Source: an uncultured Oscillospiraceae bacterium
GTDB taxonomy: Bacteria; Bacillota; Clostridia; Oscillospirales; Oscillospiraceae
Assembly (NCBI GenBank): GCA_934569215.1
Contig: CAKTKF010000120.1
Span: 1-5,098, forward strand
DNA: 5,098 nt
Direction: 5' to 3'
Each line of letters begins with the position of its first letter. Within the stretch, counting starts at the first letter, position 1. The translations under genes and the position numbers were made by a program. Shown piece by piece: positions 1 through 5,095 of this stretch. Under the pieces are notes generated by a model. The model had not been told where the DNA came from. It saw only the letters and a program-made list of their open reading frames with translations, and did not search any database.

Positions 1-1
1 C

Positions 2-8
2 AAGGAGG
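2..8 (+). promoter_or_regulatory. Shine-Dalgarno site of the RpiR-type regulator gene
   Basis: AAGGAGG is a near-perfect match to the anti-Shine-Dalgarno sequence and ends 5 bases before the ATG at 14. It fixes that ATG as the start. Only 13 bases precede the gene, so its promoter and any upstream operon partner lie outside the window. Confidence 0.85.
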
Positions 9-13
9 CAGCT

Positions 14-880
14 ATGAGTTACGATATATTGTCCACTCTGCGGGAGAAGGAACCCACCTTTTCCAAGGGGCAGAAGCGGATCGCACGTTACATTACGGAG
101 GACTACGACAAGGCCGCATTTATGACGGCCAACCGTCTGGGAAAAACGGTGGGCGTGTCGGAATCCACGGTGGTTCGGTTTGCCGTGGATTTGGGCTTTG
201 ACGGCTACCCCAGTATGCAGAAGGCCATGCAGGAAATGGTACTCAACCGCCTGACCTCCGTGCAGCGTATCGAGGTTGCCAACGACCGTCTGGGCGATCA
301 GGACGTGGTTTCCACAGTGCTCCGTTCTGACATGGAAAAAATCCGCCAGACGGAGGAAATGGTGAGCCGGGAGGAGTTTTCCGCCGCAGTGAACGCCATT
401 TTGAAGGCCAAACGGGTGTACATTCTGGGTGTCCGTTCCGTGGAGCCGCTGGCGAATTTCCTGGGGTACTACTTAAATTATATGTTCAACAATGTCCACG
501 TGGTTTCCGGGTTTGGGGCGGGGGAGATGTTTGAGAAGATCGTCAGCGTAAACAGCAGCGACGCGGTCATCGCCTTTTCCTTCCCCCGGTATTCCTCCAC
601 CACGACCAAAGGCGCAAAATATTGCCGTTCCGCCGGTGCGACGGTCATCGGCATTACGGACAGCAAGCTGTCACCCCTGGGCAGCAATTGCGACCATGTA
701 CTGATCGCCAAAAGCGACATGGTCAGCCTGGTGGACTCCCTTGTGGCGCCGCTGAGCATCGTCAACGCCCTGATCGTCGCCGTCGCTGCCCAAAAGGAGA
801 AGGAACTGTCCAAAACCTTTGCCAATCTGGAGCGAATTTGGGAAGAATACGATGTGTATGAGAAGCGGGTGGACGGCTGA
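14..880 (+). CDS. MurR/RpiR family transcriptional regulator (HTH + SIS domains)
   Basis: A 288-residue DNA-binding regulator, of the usual length for the RpiR family (about 280-300). Residues 1-77 form the RpiR helix-turn-helix domain: the IARYI segment near 23-27, then a recognition region with VSESTVVRF at 48-56 and LGFDGY at 60-65. Residues about 130-260 form a SIS domain, which in this family binds phosphorylated sugars or amino sugars. Visible elements are the strand-turn RVYILGVRS (134-142), the ligand-loop region VIAFSFPRYSSTT (185-197) and GATVIGITDS with SPLG (208-223). Family members are cytoplasmic repressors or activators of nearby catabolic genes. The effector cannot be read from the sequence. 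The loop reads SFPRYS instead of the S-x-S-G form of many sugar isomerases, a variant I associate with a recurrent RpiR subgroup. The TGA stop overlaps the next start by one base (TGATG), so it is co-transcribed with the flavoprotein gene and may control its own operon. Confidence 0.93.
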   Translation: MSYDILSTLREKEPTFSKGQKRIARYITEDYDKAAFMTANRLGKTVGVSESTVVRFAVDLGFDGYPSMQKAMQEMVLNRLTSVQRIEVANDRLGDQDVVSTVLRSDMEKIRQTEEMVSREEFSAAVNAILKAKRVYILGVRSVEPLANFLGYYLNYMFNNVHVVSGFGAGEMFEKIVSVNSSDAVIAFSFPRYSSTTTKGAKYCRSAGATVIGITDSKLSPLGSNCDHVLIAKSDMVSLVDSLVAPLSIVNALIVAVAAQKEKELSKTFANLERIWEEYDVYEKRVDG

Positions 881-2118
881 TGGGCTATGATGGGATCGTG
901 ATCGGCGGCGGCGCGGCGGGCATGTTTGCGGCCATTACGGCGGCCAAAGGGGGGCAGAATGTGCTGCTTCTGGAAAAAAATGGCCGTTTAGGCAGAAAAC
1001 TGTTGATCACCGGCAAGGGTCGCTGTAACGTGACCAACAACTGCACCGCCCAGGAGGTTTTGCAGAACGTTCCCCGGAACGGACGGTTTCTCTACAGCGC
1101 CATGACGGCCTTCCCGCCGGAAAAGACGATGGCCTTTTTTGAGGAGCGGGGCTGCCGCCTGAAAACCGAGCGGGGAAACCGGGTCTTCCCGGTGACGGAC
1201 AAATCCCAGTCCATTCTGGACTGCCTGCAATCGGAGCTGCACAGGCAGAAAATCGCCGTAAAAACCACCCGGGTCAAGGAAATTCTCACCCGGGACGGGC
1301 GTGCTGCCGGGGTGAGAACCCAAAATGAAGAAATCGCCGCAAATTGGGTGATCCTTGCTACCGGGGGCGCTTCCTATCCGGCCACCGGTTCCACCGGCGA
1401 CGGCTACGGCATTGCCGCCGCTCTGGGGCATACGGTCACCTCCCCGGAGGGAAGCCTGGTGCCGCTGGAAACGGCGGGGAACGACTGCCAGGAAATGCAG
1501 GGGCTGAGCCTGCGGAACGTGGGCGTCAAGCTGCTGAACGCCAAGGGAAAGGTGCTGTACAAGGACTTTGGCGAGCTGCTGTTCACCCACTTCGGCGTCT
1601 CCGGCCCCACGGTGCTGTCGGCAAGCTGCCACTTAAAAGGGGAGGGCTGCCGCCTGGTGCTGGACTTAAAGCCCGCCCTGGAGAGCGAAAAGCTGGAAGC
1701 CCGCATTTTGCGGGATTTGGAGCAATATCAGAACCGAAGCATGGAAAATGCCCTGGTGGACTTGCTGCCCCGGAGCATGATCCCCGTGGTGCTGCGCAGG
1801 CTGGACATTGCCCCGGAAATGCAGGCCAATTCTCTGACGAAACAAAAGCGCCGCGCCCTGGTGGAGCTGCTGAAATCCTTCACCATCGACATCACCGGCA
1901 AGCGCCCCGTGTCTGAGGCGATCATCACCAGCGGCGGCGTGAAGGTATCGGAAATCGATCCCAAAACCATGGAATCCAAGCTTGTGAGCGGGCTGTATTT
2001 TGCCGGGGAGGTCATCGACTGCGACGCCTACACCGGCGGCTTCAACCTGCAAATCGCCTGGGCAACGGCCTACGCCGCAGGAATGGCGGCAGCGGAGAAA
2101 GAGGAGGAAACGCTATGA
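880..2118 (+). CDS. HI0933/YhiN-family FAD-dependent oxidoreductase (aminoacetone oxidase/BaiN-like flavoprotein)
   Basis: A complete 412-residue cytoplasmic flavoprotein; about 390-420 is normal for the family. The N-terminal Rossmann fold starts almost at residue 1: IVIGGGAAG (6-14) supplies the GxGxxG dinucleotide motif and E32 in LLLEK is the expected ribose-binding acid. The family hallmark GRKLLITGKGRCNVTN is at 38-53. ATGGASYPATGSTGDGYG (160-177) is the second FAD-contact region, and residues about 190-345 form the inserted domain. The C-terminal signature is TSGGV (350-354) followed by GLYFAGEVIDCDAYTGGFN (371-389), which closes the FAD site. Relatives include E. coli YhiN, the streptococcal aminoacetone oxidase and the C. 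scindens BaiN flavoprotein. Substrates differ or are unknown, so only a general redox role is safe. The ATG overlaps the regulator stop by one base and only a weak GGGTGG at 867-872 precedes it, which implies translational coupling. Its own stop overlaps the peptidase start by four bases. Confidence 0.92.
   Translation: MGYDGIVIGGGAAGMFAAITAAKGGQNVLLLEKNGRLGRKLLITGKGRCNVTNNCTAQEVLQNVPRNGRFLYSAMTAFPPEKTMAFFEERGCRLKTERGNRVFPVTDKSQSILDCLQSELHRQKIAVKTTRVKEILTRDGRAAGVRTQNEEIAANWVILATGGASYPATGSTGDGYGIAAALGHTVTSPEGSLVPLETAGNDCQEMQGLSLRNVGVKLLNAKGKVLYKDFGELLFTHFGVSGPTVLSASCHLKGEGCRLVLDLKPALESEKLEARILRDLEQYQNRSMENALVDLLPRSMIPVVLRRLDIAPEMQANSLTKQKRRALVELLKSFTIDITGKRPVSEAIITSGGVKVSEIDPKTMESKLVSGLYFAGEVIDCDAYTGGFNLQIAWATAYAAGMAAAEKEEETL
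2102..2107 (+). promoter_or_regulatory. Shine-Dalgarno site of the M28 peptidase gene, inside the flavoprotein gene
   Basis: AGGAGG lies 7 bases before the ATG at 2115, within the last codons of the flavoprotein gene, where it helps encode the run of glutamates at the C-terminus. It is strong and well spaced. The peptidase can therefore be translated efficiently, in contrast to the weak site in front of the flavoprotein. Confidence 0.85.
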
Positions 2119-3341
2119 ATGCGGAACAAATTATGAAGATTTTTGCGGATACGGCTTATATCCGCACCGGCGGAAGCCCGGAGGAACTGCGCACGGCGCA
2201 GTATTTGCAGGACAAGGTTGCCGGGTTTGGGCAGAAAGCCGAGATCGTGCCGTTTGATGTGCCGATGTCTACGATGCAGGAGGCGGTTTTTCAGGCGGAT
2301 GGCGTGGAGGTGACCTGCAAGGGCTATCTGTGTGCCGGAAGCGGAGAGGTGGAAGCGCCGTTCTATTACTTGCGGGATTCCAGCCCCTACGCACTGAGCC
2401 AGTGCCGGGGGAAAATCGTGATGATCGACGGCTATCTGGGCTACTGGATGTATCACGATCTGCTGGAAAACGGCGCGGTGGGCTTTGTCACCTATGACGG
2501 AAGCGTTAACTACGCCGACCGGGACATTGACCAGCGGGAGCTGCGCTCCTACGTCCACAACGGAAACCGGATTCCCGGCGTAAATATCAATGCCAAAGAT
2601 GCGGTGGAGCTGATCCGCAAGGGCGTGTCCACGGCGAAAATTACGCTGAAGCAGGAGGAGTATACCGGCCAGTCTCACGACGTTGTCCTGGACATGCCGG
2701 GAGAGGTGGACGAGTATATCGCCTTCACCGCCCACTATGATTCCACGCCCCTGTCCCAGGGCGCTTATGACAACATGTCCGGCTCCGTAGGACTGCTGGG
2801 CATTGCGGAGTATTTCGCGACGCATCCCCACCGCTACGGCCTGCGCTTCATCTGGTGCGGCAGCGAGGAACGGGGACTGCTTGGCTCCAAGGCTTACTGC
2901 GCCGACGAGGAAAAGCTCAAAAACTGCGTGCTGAACATCAATCTGGACATGATTGGCTGCATCATGGGCAAATTTATCTCCTGCGTCACCGGCGAGGAAA
3001 AGCTGTGCCACTATATTTCCTACCTGGGCGACGAACTGGGCTTCCCGGTGGAGGTGAAGCAGGACGTGTATTCCAGCGACTCCACGCCCTTTGCCGACAA
3101 GGGCGTCCCGGCGGTGTCCTTCGCCCGTATCGCGTCCCACCAGACGGGTACCATTCACAACCGCTATGACACCATGGCGCTGATGAAGGGCGAGCAGATG
3201 GCAGCGGATACGGCATTCCTCATTGCCTTCGCGGAGCGTATGGCGAATGCCGTCCGGTGTCCCGTTGCCCGGGAAATGCCGGAGAACATGAAGGAAAAGC
3301 TGGACATCTACCTTTGCCGGAAGCGTGCGCCGAAGCAGTAA
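2115..3341 (+). CDS. M28 family zinc metallopeptidase (aminopeptidase type) with PA-like insert
   Basis: A 408-residue di-zinc peptidase of family M28. The full catalytic set is visible: H207 and D209 in HYDS, bridging D219 in GAYDN, the pair E251/E252 in GSEERGLLG, D278 in NLDM and H348 in TIHNRYDT. By family knowledge H207, D219, E252, D278 and H348 bind metal, while D209 and E251 are catalytic, so the enzyme should be active. Residues about 80-165, between the N-terminal part and the first metal motif, resemble a protease-associated (PA) domain, including CRGKIVMIDG (97-106) and ENGAVGFVTY (118-127). Members typically release N-terminal amino acids from peptides; substrate choice is not readable. 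The N-terminus (MNAEQIMKIF) has no signal peptide, lipobox or membrane segment, so it should be cytoplasmic. The start overlaps the flavoprotein stop as ATGA. A hairpin follows 28 bases after the TAA, so this is probably the last gene of the unit. Confidence 0.92.
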   Translation: MNAEQIMKIFADTAYIRTGGSPEELRTAQYLQDKVAGFGQKAEIVPFDVPMSTMQEAVFQADGVEVTCKGYLCAGSGEVEAPFYYLRDSSPYALSQCRGKIVMIDGYLGYWMYHDLLENGAVGFVTYDGSVNYADRDIDQRELRSYVHNGNRIPGVNINAKDAVELIRKGVSTAKITLKQEEYTGQSHDVVLDMPGEVDEYIAFTAHYDSTPLSQGAYDNMSGSVGLLGIAEYFATHPHRYGLRFIWCGSEERGLLGSKAYCADEEKLKNCVLNINLDMIGCIMGKFISCVTGEEKLCHYISYLGDELGFPVEVKQDVYSSDSTPFADKGVPAVSFARIASHQTGTIHNRYDTMALMKGEQMAADTAFLIAFAERMANAVRCPVAREMPENMKEKLDIYLCRKRAPKQ

Positions 3342-3369
3342 AAACAACCAAAAACAGAATCTTAGCAAC

Positions 3370-3403
3370 AAGGAGCTTCCCTGAAAAATCAGGGAAGCTC
3401 CTT
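3370..3403 (+). terminator. Putative intrinsic terminator after the peptidase gene
   Basis: The arms AAGGAGCTTCCCTGA (3370-3384) and TCAGGGAAGCTCCTT (3389-3403) pair perfectly over 15 bp around an AAAA loop, 28 bases after the peptidase stop. Position and stem strength fit a transcription end for the upstream operon. The downstream side is AAAAATTCATGTTTATT and lacks the usual immediate run of T beyond the two T in the stem base. Termination efficiency is therefore uncertain, and it could also act as an mRNA 3'-end stabiliser. Confidence 0.72.
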
Positions 3404-3420
3404 AAAAATTCATGTTTATT

Positions 3421-3465
3421 CCGGTACGGTGGAAACGGTTGTTCATAGATATGTTTCCAAACCGG
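3421..3465. repeat. Imperfect inverted repeat
   Basis: GGAAAC (3431-3436) pairs with GTTTCC (3453-3458). The stem is extended by CGGT (3427-3430) with ACCG (3461-3464) across a two-base AA bulge. CCGGT (3421-3425) can alternatively pair with ACCGG (3461-3465). The loop is 16 bases. It lies between the terminator-like hairpin and the permease promoters, so on the present map it is not part of either transcript unless there is read-through. Its function is unknown. Confidence 0.4.
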
Positions 3466-3552
3466 GTGAAAATCCGAAGGAATTGCCCTATAAAACGCCG
3501 GGAAAAGCGGGTATTTGTCAAAACGACGAAAACAGGACATAATTTGTTCATA
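3439..3552 (+). repeat. Spaced direct repeat TTGTTCATA (two copies)
   Basis: TTGTTCATA occurs at 3439-3447, in the loop of the inverted repeat, and again at 3544-3552, directly after the -10 box of the upstream promoter and covering its expected start point. The copies are 105 bp apart. A nine-base match in AT-rich DNA can arise by chance, so an operator role is only a possibility. Confidence 0.3.
3515..3543 (+). promoter_or_regulatory. Candidate sigma-A promoter P1 of the permease gene
   Basis: TTGTCA (3515-3520), 17 bases, CATAAT (3538-3543). Each hexamer matches the sigma-A consensus at five of six positions and the spacer length is optimal. The expected start of transcription is near 3550, giving a leader of about 106 bases before the permease ATG. 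This is the best consensus match in the intergenic region. Confidence 0.6.
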
Positions 3553-3572
3553 AGTTTGTGTTGTCTTCTGTA

Positions 3573-3600
3573 TTGTATTATTTTTGTAAAATGTTACAAT
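3573..3600 (+). promoter_or_regulatory. Candidate extended -10 promoter P2 of the permease gene
   Basis: The -10 box TACAAT (3595-3600) matches five of six positions and is preceded by TGT (3592-3594), the TGn extended -10 element. The -35 candidate TTGTAT (3573-3578) is weak, with a 16-base spacer. A start near 3607 would give a leader of about 49 bases. An upstream in-frame ATG at 3599 would overlap this -10 box, which argues against its use as the permease start. Confidence 0.5.
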
Positions 3601-3609
3601 GGAATTGTA
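3573..3609. promoter_or_regulatory. Phased TTGTA half-site cluster, candidate operator
   Basis: TTGTA occurs at 3573-3577, 3584-3588 and 3605-3609, and its complement TACAA at 3595-3599. Centres are at 3575, 3586, 3597 and 3607, so successive steps are 11, 11 and 10 bp. The middle pair forms the palindrome TTGTAAAATGTTACAA (3584-3599), and the last pair forms TACAATGGAATTGTA (3595-3609). The array covers the P2 core promoter, where a bound protein would block or position polymerase. I cannot assign a regulator: the pattern is not a clean Rex, FNR, GlnR or PurR site. Chance is possible in AT-rich DNA. Confidence 0.4.
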
Positions 3610-3610
3610 C

Positions 3611-3634
3611 TTTTCCACCGGCTTTGCCGGAAAA
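3611..3634 (+). other. Small hairpin in the permease mRNA leader
   Basis: CCGGC (3618-3622) and GCCGG (3626-3630) form a 5-bp GC-rich stem with a TTT loop. TTTTCC (3611-3616) can alternatively pair with GGAAAA (3629-3634). The hairpin ends 6-10 bases before the ribosome site and is present in transcripts from both candidate promoters. It may protect the 5' end or modulate initiation. It has no T run after it and is not a terminator. Confidence 0.4.
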
Positions 3635-3640
3635 CTAAAA

Positions 3641-3647
3641 AGAAAGG
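3641..3647 (+). promoter_or_regulatory. Shine-Dalgarno site that sets the permease start
   Basis: AGAAAGG lies 8 bases before the ATG at 3656. No comparable site precedes the in-frame ATG at 3599, which has an AT-rich promoter sequence upstream. This supports 3656 as the true start. Confidence 0.75.
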
Positions 3648-3655
3648 TCGATACT

Positions 3656-5095
3656 ATGTTAGAGAAAGTTTTCAAGCTCTCCGAGAACAAGACCACCGTC
3701 AAGACTGAGGTCGTGGCTGGCCTCACGACGTTCATGACGATGGCCTACATCATCGCGTTGAACCCGAACCTGCTCACCGGCTTCGGCGCCGCCGGACAGG
3801 ATCTGTGGAACGGCGTGTTCCTGGCAACCTGCATCGCGTCTGCCATCGGTACGTTCTGCATGGCGTTCCTGGCCAACAAGCCCTTCGCAATGGCTCCCGG
3901 TATGGGTCTGAACAGCTTCTTTGCCGTGGTCGTCGGCAACATCGTTGCCATGACCGGTATGACTTATGTGGCTTCCTTCCAGGCCGCTCTGGTCATCATC
4001 CTGCTGGAGGGCATCGTCTTCGTTGTCCTGTCCATCTTCAACGTCCGCGAGAAGATCGTGGAGGCCATTCCCCTTGGCATCCGTCTGGGCATCTCTCCCG
4101 CTATCGGCCTGATGCTGATGAATATCGGCCTTGGCTCCAACGTGGGCATCTACGCCGAGGGCAACGGCTTCACCACTCCCTTCTATGTCATGCGTGACTT
4201 CTTCGGCGCACTGACTCCCAGCTATCTCCAGGGCAACATGGGCGACACCGGTTTCGCCACCATGATCCTGACCGTCGTGACCATGTTTGTCGGCCTGTTT
4301 GTCATCCTGGCGATGTCCAAGAAGGGCATCAAGGGTTCCGTGCTGTACGGTATGCTCGTCGCTTCCGTGATTTACTGGATCGGCTCCTTCGCCTTCCTGC
4401 ACACCAACCCCTTCGCTTCTCTGGCTACCGCTTCCTTCCTGCCTCCCTTCGCCGATATGGCCAAGGTTACCCTGTTCAAGTTCAACTTTGCCGGCTTCAT
4501 GGAGATCGGCTGGTTCACCGCCGTCACCCTGATCATCACCTTCTGCATCATTGACATGTTCGACACCATCGGCACTTTGGTGGGCACCGCCTCCCGTGCC
4601 GGCATGGTGGACGAGAAGGGCGATATGCCCAACATGAAGGAAGCTCTGCTGTCCGACGCCATCGGCACCATCGCCGGCGCCTGCACCGGTACTTCCACCA
4701 TCACCACCTTCATCGAGTCCGCTTCCGGTGTTGAGGCCGGCGGCCGCACCGGTCTGACTGCTGTCGTCACCGGCCTGCTGTTCCTGGCCTGCATTTTCAT
4801 CGCCCCCATCGCTGCCATCATCCCCGCCGCTGCCACCTCCGCTGCTCTGATCTACGTGGGCATCCTGATGCTCCAGGGTCTGAAGCGGGTCGACTTCGAC
4901 GATATGGATCAGATGGTTCCCGTGGCGCTGATGCTCATCGGTATGCCCATCTCCGGCTCCATCGGCCACGCCATCGGCCTGGGTCTGATTTCCTACACCA
5001 TCATGAAGATCTTCGGCGGCAAGGCCAAGGAAGTTTCCGTCCTGACCTATGTGATCTCCGCTCTGTTCCTGGTGAAGTTCTTCCTGGCTGTGTAA
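3656..5095 (+). CDS. NCS2 family nucleobase permease (AzgA/PbuG type; adenine/guanine/hypoxanthine)
   Basis: A complete 479-residue integral membrane transporter expected to import purine bases by proton symport. Family landmarks are in order: TTFMTMAYIIALNPNLL (24-40) in the first membrane segment; APGMGLNSFF (80-89); the IPLGIRLGISPAIGLMLM segment (138-155); DMFDTIGTL (300-308); GTSTITTFIESASGV (345-359); and GGRTGL (362-367). In AzgA-type carriers the Asn of GMGLN, the Asp of FDTIGT and the Glu of the IES motif are implicated in purine binding; here they are N86, D303 and E354. Hydrophobic stretches fill almost the whole length and fit the 14-segment (7+7) fold. The start at 3656 is chosen for its ribosome site; a start at 3599 would add 19 residues atypical for the family and lies in a promoter. 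Codon use is strongly biased (Gly almost only GGC/GGT, Lys AAG, Thr ACC), unlike the upstream genes, suggesting high expression. Adenine versus guanine/hypoxanthine preference cannot be decided. Confidence 0.93.
   Translation: MLEKVFKLSENKTTVKTEVVAGLTTFMTMAYIIALNPNLLTGFGAAGQDLWNGVFLATCIASAIGTFCMAFLANKPFAMAPGMGLNSFFAVVVGNIVAMTGMTYVASFQAALVIILLEGIVFVVLSIFNVREKIVEAIPLGIRLGISPAIGLMLMNIGLGSNVGIYAEGNGFTTPFYVMRDFFGALTPSYLQGNMGDTGFATMILTVVTMFVGLFVILAMSKKGIKGSVLYGMLVASVIYWIGSFAFLHTNPFASLATASFLPPFADMAKVTLFKFNFAGFMEIGWFTAVTLIITFCIIDMFDTIGTLVGTASRAGMVDEKGDMPNMKEALLSDAIGTIAGACTGTSTITTFIESASGVEAGGRTGLTAVVTGLLFLACIFIAPIAAIIPAAATSAALIYVGILMLQGLKRVDFDDMDQMVPVALMLIGMPISGSIGHAIGLGLISYTIMKIFGGKAKEVSVLTYVISALFLVKFFLAV

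Larger units (their letters stand above)
3342..3655. other. 314-base intergenic region between the peptidase operon and the permease gene
   Basis: No credible gene lies here. In order it holds an A-rich stretch (3342-3369), a perfect stem-loop (3370-3403), an imperfect inverted repeat (3421-3465), about 45 bases with no feature I can assign, two tandem promoter-like elements (3515-3543 and 3573-3600), a cluster of TTGTA half-sites (3573-3609), a small leader hairpin (3611-3634) and the permease ribosome site (3641-3647). The stretch from about 3536 to 3610 is very T- and AT-rich compared with the flanking genes, as expected for a promoter zone. I looked for purine-, FMN- and cobalamin-riboswitch cores and did not find a convincing one. 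Confidence 0.8.

Noticed and set aside
880..2118. Assigning the flavoprotein to bile-acid metabolism as BaiN
   Set aside because: BaiN belongs to this widespread family, but no other bai gene is in the window and family membership alone does not give the substrate.
2070..3371. Long open frame of 433 codons on the minus strand opposite the peptidase
   Set aside because: The + strand frame has complete M28 catalytic motifs and a strong ribosome site. The minus frame has no domain and runs through the terminator hairpin.
3470..3482. AAATCCGAAGGAA, partly like a streptococcal/lactococcal PurR box
   Set aside because: About three positions differ, including the conserved C after CGAA. The site lies far upstream of the promoters and there is no second copy.
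3461..3490. GGGTGAAAATCCG, resembling a conserved piece of cobalamin riboswitches
   Set aside because: The other invariant parts, notably the CCACTG-type segment and the flanking pseudoknot elements, are absent, and it lies upstream of the likely promoters. Probably coincidence.
3599..3655. Upstream in-frame ATG at 3599 that would add 19 residues to the permease
   Set aside because: It overlaps the candidate -10 box TACAAT, has no ribosome site, and the added residues are not family-like. The ATG at 3656 has AGAAAGG at good spacing.
3412..3708. Small + strand open frame of 98 codons in the intergenic region
   Set aside because: No ribosome site, it runs through both promoters and into the permease in another frame, and the protein is unlike any family I know.
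3659..4969. Long open frame of 436 codons on the minus strand opposite the permease
   Set aside because: Its composition is a low-complexity mix rich in Gly, Asp, His and Gln, as expected from the complement of biased GGC/ATC/ACC codons. It has no recognisable domain and is a shadow of the permease.
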